Origin: Ligula intestinalis
Taxonomy: Eukaryota > Platyhelminthes > Cestoda > Diphyllobothriidea > Diphyllobothriidae
NCBI GenBank assembly: GCA_036362985.1
Contig: JAYGXS010000005.1
Span: 52,012,992 to 52,076,991 of the forward strand
Length of the DNA stretch: 64,000 nt
Direction of reading: 5' to 3'
The stretch's first letter is position 1. Every line of letters begins with the position of its first letter. Shown here one piece after another: positions 34,201 to 46,200 of the stretch. The translations under genes were made by a program, and so were the position numbers. The notes below the pieces were generated by a model that worked only from the letters and a program-made list of their open reading frames with translations, was not told the DNA's origin and did not search any database.

Positions 34201-37200
34201 GTAGAAAAGTACCTGCTGCACCAAGTCAGACCGAATGGGAGTAGTTGCGTTGGCCTTACTTGTGCTGCGCAAATATGATCACGACCAAACTAGTCACCCT
34301 AACTAGAGTCTTCCATCGCTTTACCATCTCTTGAGTTCTGGTCCATTGCAATCTCGCCTGATCTACATAGTGGCAGCACAGGTACCAGTTTAAAGCCCAG
34401 ACATGCGTATTTCGCCGATTTCATGCCAAGGTAAGACGCAGATGCGAGGCATTAATTCCACCATCATTCCTCCCTGCGTACGCCATGTACGTTTTGACAT
34501 ACATTCTAGTTTTTTACTTTTGTTGTGTGATCTCTCAACTATTAAAGCATTATAACCTGTGTTAAATCCCAATCCTTCAGTTTTCGGTCTGACATTGGAG
34601 TATTTATGAGGGGGAGGGGGGGGGTGCGGGTTCGTACCCCATGCCCTATTTATGTATTGACTGGTAAGCTAGGCAGTGGCCTGTTGCAGGAGGTGGCCGT
34701 AGGAGAGAGAGAGTGAGGTTGACCCTCAGCGCATTTCTTTCCCCGCTGAAAACAATCGGATGCGCTTGAAGCTATCACAGTGCGCTAAAAGCCGTGGCTC
34801 GGAGGGTTGCCAAACTGACGAGATAATTAGGCCACCGCAGTTAGTCCAGTGTGGGTCTTGTTGTGTGGAGTGGCTGACTTCGGGCTGAGAGTCAGGCTCA
34901 ACGTCTCCTTCTTAATGTGGCGGGAGACTACCTGGCGACATGTGCTGTTGGCACGCGTTTAGAGTGTTGGTTGTGGCAGCCACCTGCGACCTCTCACATC
35001 TCCGATCATCTCGGCTCTTGTCTTGACATCGGGTTAAGGTGTGGGAGTGGGGACAGAATGGGACTAGATTCTCCGTAAGTCTGCTTTCATTACCATCCCG
35101 CGGGATTCATCGCATTGCTTCAGCCTTGCTGAAACGTGTGGAGGCCATCGTCGAGGGCGACGGTCGAACTGTTTTGTGTTGACTGGTAACACTTTTGTCA
35201 CCGGTCACTGAAAGGATCTTGCTGATGCATGTGATGGGTTCTACAATAGCTTGGCAGTGAAGAGGCTTCACTACTCGGTCATCGAGATTTGAGCAAAGGT
35301 GCTTGTGAATATTCTAGTCCCAGGAAGCAGTTCAGAAGACGAAGATGCGATCACTGGAACAAGAGTTCTTATTTGCCTGACGTTTCGGATTCCGTCGGGA
35401 ATCCTTAGTCATAGGTAATCGTACACAGGTCTTAGACATGCGCAGATAAGGTGTTTGTCGTTTGCCTGAAAAGGACGACTGTATGTTGTGTGGGATGATG
35501 ACAGTTGCTTAAGTAGGATTGTGAAGCAAGTTCGAGTGTTATGTTATTGCTGTGTTGCTATTGCCCGAGCAGATGTCGTAATTAGAGGTCTTTGCTGCAT
35601 CGGCTTAGGGATGGTGTATTCAAGTGGCACTTAGGCAGGCGTGCTTATTTGGACGCACGTGTACACGTGGGCGTGTGCGCACGTGTGTACGGACTGAGTA
35701 AGCTGAGGTCAACTTTCAGGTCCGCGTTGATGCAGCTGTTATCGGTTAGCCAGAAGCAGCGGCGAGGTCAAGCCCCGGGGTACGGGGGCGCCAGGGAAAG
35801 AAAGCATTTTAACTGTTGGTTGTGGCGACATGACTTTGGGGCAGCGAGCCTTGGAGCACGAAGGAGGGAAAGTGGACTGCCGCCACACCCTCCAATCATG
35901 GTCGCATTAGTTCGAGAGCTGTTTTCGTTAGAGCTGGAACAAGTTTTTTGATATCTGGTGACAGATTGTGTACAATGTTCCTGATTGTTTTGCCCATTCT
36001 TATGGGAAAAGAACAGCAAGGGAACCTTAATGCTGAATGTTTCCTCTGCGCAGTACTACGACTTCGATGATACCAACCATGCATGAGAGGGCCAGGGATA
36101 CAACATTCGTTCGCTCTTATCTGGTGCACAGGTGAAATGACTTTAGTTATCTGTGCAACGGGAACGTGCGTATGCATTGGGGTGCTCTAAAAGCACATAT
36201 TAAGGAGGCTCATCATCCGCGTAATTAAATTAGAAGCAGTATAGTCAGCTGCGCATCTTCATCAGCTAGCTGCGACTTCGTTGGTAGTCACCAGTGGAGC
36301 GGGAGTCCAGGTTTGCGGCGTGCAGCTCGCAGGCCAAACTACTCATTGTCTGAAACATAAGCATTAATGTCGTATCAGTACAGTTGGCAAAGTGTGCAAC
36401 CAGCGTACGCGATCAACAAAGAAATGCATACACCGCAGTTGTAGAATGTTATCTGCCGTTTGTCTTTCGCCAACTGTCTCTGCTAATATACTGGATGATA
36501 ACTAGAGGCAGGTCTGCGTGAAGGTCCGAATAACTTTTCTTCTTGACTTCTCACTCGCCGTGGAACAAAACCAATAGTTTATTTCTCACATGTGCTGATT
36601 TGTGGACACATTTTGAGCAGGCGCGTGAGGCGCGGGGAATTATGGAGGTCAAATTAATGAATTTGTGTGCCAACCTTGCACACCCTTAGCGAACTCTATA
36701 TGGCTAAACGGAAGGACGCCACCCATTTACAGGCTTAGACACAGCTGTAAACATCTATCCAGCCATTACTTATGGTACAAGACCGAGTGATAGACATTTT
36801 TTAATTTAAATAGGATTTTCTAAGCCATGAAATTTGAAGATTAGCATTTGAAAAGCTGGACTAAAATAAATGTCAGGTTATTTATTTTGGTTCAACACAT
36901 TAGCTTAAGGTGCGATATGCTTTTCAGATCAGTGTATGGGAAAGCAAGAATGGACCAAATCCAAGAACCTCCGTCGCTTTTAAGCAAACTGTGTAACCGT
37001 GATTTTTCATTTTTTTGAAATTTTTCACCCTCCTAAACACACCCGCATTTCAAAGCAACGTAATGTTACTCAATAACAAAAATATGTCTTTTTTAATGAA
37101 CATCATTCCTTTACTTCTTTTTGGATGGGGAGGGCGGAGAGCAGCTTAGACTGCTTTTGCGGTGCAGGGATTCTTTTTGTAAAAATACTTAGTTTCCACG

Positions 37201-40200
37201 ATATATGGCACCCAATTGCAGTTATCCGTTGTGTGGGTTTTTCGTTATACCTCGCGAGGCGAATTCAAGAACCCACCAAAAAACTCACTCAGATAATTTC
37301 TTGAATCTAGCCTCGATTCTCAGGTGGTAAGTCAGAATGAGAAAGAACGTCCACCGGGCGAGATATTTTTATTGCTACTCGTTGATTAATATTCACCGAT
37401 ATGGAATTAGACTTCTGATCAAAAGTTGCATGTTCAAGGCTGGGTGGGGGCACCACTTGGGATTGAGACTGACTGTCTGACGACGGAGGATGAGCCATAG
37501 GTGACTATTCTATTTTCTTTGCCGACAATGCTATCTGCGTTTCTAAATGTATTTATGAGTCCAAAGCCACCCGTATCACAGTAACCCCTATTTTTAATCT
37601 ATAAAAGTCTGCTCCTTCCCACTCTCTATCTATCCTTCTTAGCTTTTTAAAGGTTTCCTTTTCAATGGAAGTGTAAAACCCCATTTTCTACAAACCATTT
37701 GCTGAGTTCTAATGCCTCGCTTTTCTACCTCGTTCCATTTTGTCCGTTTTTTTCGGCCAAGTTAGTGAGTGCAATTTTCTGTAACTGCTGTTTTTTTATT
37801 TTCCTTCTGCGTCCTTTCACAGAACTACTGGTCCAAGGCTTACCGCTACCCCATTAACTACGAACAGGCCTGTGTCCTATGGGGCGCAATGATGAAACAA
37901 ATGTTACGCACGGCAAGTTGCGAACTGAAGCCAGATGACGGGTGTGTAGCTTTCAGCTTCCTATTTGTGTACCTATATGTTGTGATATCAAAAAATGTAT
38001 CGCAACCATACCAAATGAAACGAGCCAATGAGGTGGAACAAAACATCGTGAGGATTTTTAAGAGAAACTACTGGTGCTCCTGGGGACAGAGGGGGTAGTG
38101 CGCTAGTTCAAAACGGGCAGGGGAGGAGAGCGCAGGGGTTACCGGAATTATCACTGTGGTGTGGATGCTTGCCAGGACCATCGCCAACATTGCGAAGACC
38201 TAAGTACTCTCCACGACTGTCTACAGTCCATTTCGGGTCTAACCAAGGCAGAAGGTTAAGAAGCCGCGTAGATGATTGTCGGTGGATGCGATTGCTGACG
38301 CGATCGTTACAGTTTGCTTCAGGTCAGTTAGGGATGATTGGAAAGACCTTCACCTGAGTGGCCTCATGAGAAAGCTTAAGTGAAGGATTTTGTATAATAC
38401 TATATTCGTACTTTTTGCGGGCGTCAGAATTAAAATGGTCGGGTGGTACTGTAGGTGCATTACCGGAAATAAAATATTTTAAAATACAAACACTACCAGA
38501 ATTTAATAGATAGTATACTACTGATGACCGTTGAATCAGTCTGTTGCATTAAAGTTAACCTGCGTTTTTACAAGCATTGGTTTGCCGTGCAGGCTCTTGT
38601 AACCCTTTATGTGTTGCGCAAGATCTAGGATGAAGCTGATGATATTGTTGTACAATGCAGCTTGTCTGTCGGACTACTATGTACGGATAGAGGTGAAGTC
38701 GGCTACAATATCGCTTTAGTTGCTAGCATTTCTTCGCAACATGTAGTATATCATACACGAACAACTAAAATATTGCTGCGTTGAAAAAAATGTGAGAAGA
38801 ATCGTGGCCTTGGTGGGAGTAGAACCACACAGCAAAGAAGGCTTTCACGCAGCCGGTGCTCTACCATTGAGCTACGAGGCTCACCATGTGTCGTGAATTT
38901 AATAACATTTAGGTCGAATTTACCCATCCAAATTAGTGCTCGTATAAAATATATCATTGCAGAAGAGCATGCTGACTGTCTAGACAACGTTTCATAAGCA
39001 ATCATCCGTCAACAATCCGCAAGAATGATAACTAGGGAGAGCAGAGATTGCTGCGAGTGAATTCACAGCTCATTGTGAGTCTTCTAGCTCAAAGGCTGCG
39101 AAAAGTCCTCCACTTGCTGCATTGATTCATCACCCACCGAGGCGGCGAATTATTCATCATTGGGTAAATTGAACAAAGCAAATCTGCCAAATCGTCCTAC
39201 CAACTAGAAGGTGAAACCAGCAATTGCAGCATTACGTCGGTCGACTTTCACCGAAACACGCCGAAAATGTGGGGTATCATTCTTAAGATCAGCCTGCGAG
39301 TTTTGTGAGACCAAATACGAGGTAATCCCTAAAGTTCTAGTCTGCAGCCAACCGGAGGTCAAAATCGCGAACACTGTCTTCTGTAAACTGAAACGTTCGT
39401 CACAAATGCTAACCTACATCAGCAAGCATCCTCTACAGCACGAGCGACTTTGTATACACAAGCTTTATTGAAGAGATGAAAACGCATTGTAACCTGCCAG
39501 CCGTCCAACGCAACCACCTGAAACTTTTCCGATAACGTATCTATCAAAGAGCGTTCAGTGAACGACATAGAAAATTGCGAGCTAAGAAGCGTTGTCCAGC
39601 AGGTTCATGGCAGAGCAATCCGTAGCTTAAAATGGTCTCGGAGGCCGTAGCTAAGTGCCTCGCAAATTTGGGAATAGGGATTCAAAAGTCGTGTTGGCAA
39701 ACGATCGTTTTCGGTCATTCATCGTCAGGCCAGTACATGACATGGGGAATAAAATTGTTCAATTAATTACAGCGATTATATAATCGTCAGGTTAGGGAAG
39801 GGGGGAGGGGGAGGAAAAGGGTGAGGGTAATTAAGCAGCTGCGTTTTCCCTCGTCTCCTGAACGCGGGCGCCTGCGCGGGTAGGACGCTGGTTGCCATGC
39901 CCAGATGAGACAGGGGGGATGTTCTCTCGGTCCGCGGATTGAGTTCTGTATGTCAGCCGCACAGCTTGCGTTTGACTATTCTCCGTAGCTTCGTCTTCTT
40001 TGGCTTCAGTAGGTGTTGGATTTCCGCGTGCAGTCGGCCAAGGGAGGCCGATGGCATGAACCAGCGCCTTTTGACAGCATAGAATGGGTTTTGCTAGCCG
40101 GATTGCCACTGCTTCTGCTGTGGCTAACACCCGTTTGCGCAGGCCTTTGGAGAAGTGCGTTGGCGTGCGGTATATGACCCGAAAGGCTTCATTCGCGTCC

Positions 40201-43200
40201 ATTTGGTGGTTTGTATCAATTAGGTGGGCGAGGATTGAGCTTGAGGTCGGTCTATTCTCCCCTCTGCTGAGCCAAGCTGGTATGTGCTCGCGCATTCTCT
40301 TCTCCAGACGTCGCGTTGTTCGGCCAATATAGCCTGCTCCACAGGAACAGGTGAACAAATAGATGCACATAGATGTGGCCTGAAACGGTAGTCTGTCCTT
40401 ACCTCCCATTCGTAGAAGGGGAGAGTTAGTGAAGAGAATCCGCAAGTTTGCAGCCGGGAAGGCATTCATAACCGCTGTCCTCAGGCGCCTTCTTACTAGT
40501 TCACTCGTTGCGTCTCCCATAAACGGCAGTCTTATAAACAGATCTTTCTTTTCCGCCGTTGCAATTGCGACCTTTGGGGCACGTTCCTTCATGTTCTGAA
40601 GGATGAACCGTTCCGGATAACCGTTTTCTTGGAGTGTGTCCTTTAGTTGCTGCAATTCTACTTCCACTATTTCAGGAGAGCAGATACGGCGTATTCTGGC
40701 TGCCATTCCCTGGACTAAGTTCCGTTTGACGTTAAGGGGGACGAAACTGTGAAAATTAACGTATTGCCCAGTCCAGGTTTTCTTTCTAAATAGTCGGCGT
40801 TGTATCGAGCCATCTTCTCGTCTGTGTAAGAGGACGTCTAGGAAAGCGAGTTCCTCGTACACCTCTGTTTCCACTGTAAATGTGAGTGCTGTGTGGGCGC
40901 TATTAAATTTTCGGACTAGACCATCGATATCAGTGGTCTTCTTTGTCAGGCAAAAGATGTCGTCCACATATCAACCATAGAACTTAAGGTCATTGATAGT
41001 GTCTTTGAGCTTCGTTTCCTCGATCTTGCCCATGAGGACGTTTGCCAGGAATGGTCCAAGTGGTGAGCCCATGGCCACTCCGTCAATTTGCCTGTATAGC
41101 CGGCCATTACAGATAAACTGTACATTTTGTGTACAGCATGTCAGTAGATCTTTCAGCCTCTCCACTGTCATCCCTATATGGTATTGTGTTTCCCGTATGA
41201 AGTCGCATAGATATTCTATGGTTTCCACTACCGGGACGTTGGTGAACAGTGAGGATACATCTAATGCCAGCATCATCGTTTTGCCAATATAATTCTCCTT
41301 GACAGCTTCCACGAATTCAAACGTGTCTTTCAGGCTTCTTGGGTACAAGCGGCTCTGAAGTGGTTTTAACTTTTCGGCAAGCCATTTTGCCAGGGCGTGG
41401 TACGGTGAGTTTCTCATGTCCAAGATCGGACGGAGTGGCACACCTTGTTTATGGATTTTCGGGAGGCCATACATTCTTGGTATTGTAGTACCAACCGGCC
41501 TTAGTTCCTCCAGCTCCTTGTCTGATAAATGTCCTTCTTTGTGCAGCTCTTTTAGTAACTTTGTCAGTTTGTCTTCAACAGCTTCAGTCCTGTCCTTGTC
41601 TTTATCGGATTGTGAAAATTTTGTGCGATTTGATAATATTTCTTCAAGTTTTGTCACATAATCTGTCTTGTCCATCAACACAATCTCCGAACCCTTGTCC
41701 GGTCTTGTAATTAATATGTTTTCATTTCGGCGCAGCTCCTTCAGACTATCTAGATGAGCCTTGGTCAGGGGCCTTTGGATTTTGGAGCCTTTCTTAAGTA
41801 TTGATGACAGCAATTGACAAGAGTAGATTTCAGGTTATCAACTTCCCTGGCCTCTGAGGGTTTTAGGTCCGAGGTCTGACTGAAGAGACTCTCAAATTGT
41901 ATTTCCAGGTCTAGCTGTTTTTGCTTCCGTTGTGGCACGCAAAACTTAGGACCAAGAGATAATACTTCTAGAAGCGTCTTGTTAAGATGTAGTGACGAAA
42001 GGTTATGCACGTATTGCTCTGGATTGTTCGGAAGCACTGTCTGTGCTTTCACTGGTTGGAGACTTCGTAGGAGCTTGGTCCACTTGACCTCGGTTCGCCT
42101 ATTTCTGATTGTCTGTACGTAGTTCTCGAAGGCTTGTCTCTCAGAATTTTCAAGATGGTCGAGGATGGCAGTCTTCTGGCACAGGTTCCGCTGGAGCTCC
42201 TGAATTCCGTCTCGAACTGTGTCTAGATGACTTTCCGCATATCTTCGTAGCGTAGCTGAGGTGGGATTGATATGGTTTCTGCGCAGGTTTCTCCAGTATT
42301 GTTTCGGGTATTCCCCGCGATCCATGCATCCTGATATGAATTTGGAACTAACATTTGCCTCCGCAAGTCGGGTGTCAAACTTCAGGAAGTTATTGAGTTC
42401 CCTTAACACCCAGGGATCTTTGGTCCGTCTTAGTTCAGCGAAAAGGGATTCGTCCAGTTGGGCTCCTGCGACCCGATGCAAAAGTACAATTCCGCTGGTA
42501 GAATTGCTGAATACGATGCATTAGTTATGTAATCAGCGTTCTGTTAATTATTAAGTGCTTTCAGAGCAGGAGGGCTCACTTTATCCTGGCTCAAGTTGGT
42601 GACTGTTTCATCCATGTTTTTTCCCAGATGGAGACTTTTAATTGCCTGGCATCCACCATGTGGTCTATGTCTATTAAGCACTAGCTTTGGATAGAAAAAG
42701 CTCACCTGTCGAAGAGCTCTGCGAAGATCAGGTATCAGTGCTTTAACTCACGAAAGGCCCGGAAACTAGCTGTCTGCCTAATCGATTGCCAATATGACAC
42801 GGTTTTAAACGACTAATTATCTCACCAATCATGCAATATTGTTCTGCTCATTCTCTGTAGCTTTTCAGCTCTTATGAGTTCGGTTTTCCGATTCCAATAA
42901 TCCTATCGGCTTAACAGTATATGTGCACAGTTTGCTTATTCTAGAAATGGTGCGCACTGATTGGTTTAGAGCGATAAAGCGACGCGGAGCATGAGCCGTA
43001 CCCCTGTATTCAGGGCCTGACAGGCAACAATACGATGAGTCAGCACGGCGGTACTGAGCGTGGGCTGAGAGAAATGTCTAGTTTAGATATTGTGCGTGCT
43101 TGATTCTAGTGGAACTATATTACCAGAACCTTCCATAAGTTGCTTTATATCACCCACATTCGCTCTGATTTTGAGTTGATTGCAATGTGTTTCCCAGGGC

Positions 43201-46200
43201 TTGCATATTTACGCGTTTATTCTTCCCCCCGTATAGATGTCTCAAGGTGCCACGGGGCATTTATTGGTTGGGACATGCAGAAACGGTCATTATGCTGGTT
43301 ACCAAGCTGGGCCTATTCAATGAGTCCGTGCAAACACACCTTGGAGGCGGTCACCATATGCGCGCCACAGATTTCCAATCTCGCTTGCGTCGACTGGCGT
43401 CTCGCCCGCCCGTGCTTAACCTCTTCCGCACAGCGCATATCGCTCCTTTCGCTGGCAACATCGCCTTCCTACTTCATCACCGGCCTCGACATGGTAAGTT
43501 GATAAATTAGTGAGGGGTTGTTTGATCCCAAGGTGGAACCCATTTGACGTGGTCTTAGTAGTCTAGGTTACGTTACGCATTTCGGAGCCGTTTGCAGAGG
43601 CTAGTTTAGGTTGTATTTAACACCCACACCCCAAAATTCTGGGCCACATGTGTTGACGACACATTTGTCGTAATCAAAGGAGGGACGTGTCAGCCTTCAA
43701 GACACTACTTAACTCCATTGTTCCAGACAAACATTTCGCAATGCAAGAGGAGCTTGGTAATCAATGGCCCTTTCTCGAAGTTCTAGTCACAAGGCTTGCG
43801 GACGGTAAGATAGGAGCGACAGTGTATCGTTAGGCGACCAACACTTCGTGACTCCTTCACTTCAGAAGTAACCACCCCATCGGTCACAAATACAGTTTCG
43901 TCAGGACTCTCTTCGAACGCGCTCAAACACGCTGCGGTGACTACGATATGAGGAAGGAGGAGAGGAAGTACCTGCATGCCCAATTTCGAGGCCAATGGTT
44001 ATCCGAAGTTCTTCGTACAAAGGTGTCTCAGGAAGTCCTGCTCTGAGGTGTCGACCAAGGAGAAACCGAAGTTCAATTCCCTATGTAAAATGTGTCAGAG
44101 GCGACTGAAAGACAGTTGAAACCAATCGGAATTGGCGTGGCTCAAAACCGGCAATAACCATCAGACAGTGGGTTATGAACCCCAAAAATCCGCTACCGGA
44201 TGACCAAAACATCGGCGGTGGTCTGCTGCATCCAATGTCAAGATTCTGAAACAAGGTATTTCGGTGAAACGGCCGAAATTTGCATGAACCTCAGCTCGAT
44301 ATCAACCGCAAGAACGAGCTTTCTATGGTCTCTGGCCACGTACAACAGCGGAATCACGTTTTCGCCTTTGATAAAGCAAATATAATCAGCAGCGCCACTG
44401 ATAAGATAGCCAGACTAGTGCTTGAACGCTGGTCGTCGACTGGCACACTAAACAGAGCCATCGAGTTAAACCCCGCCTAACAAGCATCCGTCGAAGGCTC
44501 ACACCCACAGAGAACGGGGCGCTCAGGTGGGCGAGTAAAGACACACAAAATCGACAGAAAACGTCCGCAAGGGTAGGTGACAGCGAGGGGCACCACAGCA
44601 GGTGCGTCTACGACCGCGTTCCTACCCACCCTCCTGGCGGCCAAGATCTGCTACACCCATATCCCTACGTTGGATCAACCCTCCCCACCGCTCAATTCGT
44701 GTTTTTGATGACGGACCAGCACCTCCCGGCCACGCTGCTCCGACTCCTCCTCGCCGCCGGAATTGAGGCCTCTCTGGTACTGCTCGTTCTGCCGAGTCCA
44801 CCTGGGCCGCCGCGACTGGTCTGTACGTTGGGGCTCCTGCAATGGTTGGCGCCACCTCCGCTGCAGTGGCCTCACCAAAGCTGCCGATTGGTCACCCGCC
44901 TTCGCGTATTCCAGCTATCCCATGGCCGCACCGGTCCCTACGCCTGCATTCCGTCTTCCGCTAGCCCTTTGTCGACTACTCCTGGTAGCAGCGAGTCACC
45001 ACATCCTTAACGGCCGCATTCCCTTTCTCCGTCCTAACTATCCGCCCGAAGCCTTCCGCCTGGAACGAGAAAGAGACGAAATACGAGCGCGTGATGGCAG
45101 TGACCCGCGCGTGGACGAACTGAATGGCTTAATCATTAAGACTCTCAACGATGGCAAACGCCAACGCTGGCATGAACTAGCTGTAGATTGCAATTTCAGT
45201 GGCAACTCAGCTGCCACTTGGAAGCTTTAACGCAACCTGACCGAGCCCCGGGCTGTAACATCTAACAAGTCTATTAACTTCGAGGACGGCAAGTTCATTT
45301 CCAACAACGGTAAGATCGCCGCGAAGATGAACAAGCTGTTCTCGCCCCGCTCGGCGCCCAGTCCCAAAAGCCAGCGCCCACTTCTTCGTCTCCTCCATAA
45401 AGCCCCGCCCCCAGACATTTCCTTTTTGGCCGATACCATCCTCGCCGCCGCCAAGAAAACGAGAGCTTCGAAAGCCTTAGGACCAGATGGTCTGGTGCCT
45501 ATCCATGTGCGCCACATCGGCCCGAAGGTGTCTGCCTATACTGCTGTCCTCTTCAACCTTTCGCTGGCAATTTAAATCATCCCCGATTGCTGGCGCCAGT
45601 CGATCATTATCCCCCTGGTCAAAGTGGGCATGGACTCCTGCCTGGCGACCTCTTATCGCCCAATTGCCCTCCTCAGTCCATTGGCGAAGATCCTGGAACG
45701 GCTGATTCACCCAATTCTGACGTCTGTGGCGGAACTATCTTGCCATTAGCATGGTTTCCGATTGGGTCGTGGGGCTACAACGGCGCTTTTCGAGCTCAGC
45801 GATGCTATCCACGAGGGCTTCAATCAACACAAGCCCGCTTCGCAGACCGTGGCAGTCTCAATTGACCTGTTACGAGCCTTCGACTATGCCCGCCACAATC
45901 AGATCCTGTAGGACTTGGTCTCTCTGAACGTCCCGACTGGCCTGGTCCGATGGTTGGCGGCTTACATCCGTGGCCGTCACGATCGTGTCCTTTTCCGGGG
46001 CGCTCTCTCTAGGCCCCGTAAGCAGACCTGTAGCGTCCCTCAAGGCTCTGTGCTCAGCCCGACGCTCTTTGACATCTACATGCGAGAGCTCCAACTCCCC
46101 CGGGCACCTGTGCAAGTGGTATCCTATGCGGACGATGTTACGTTCTTTTGCCGGCACCATGACATCGATCAGGCTGCACAGCTCCTCACGGTGTTCATGC

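Noticed and set aside
35592..35951. 119-codon ORF as a gene
   Set aside because: No domain; overlaps a minus-strand frame of similar length next to a PLE tail.
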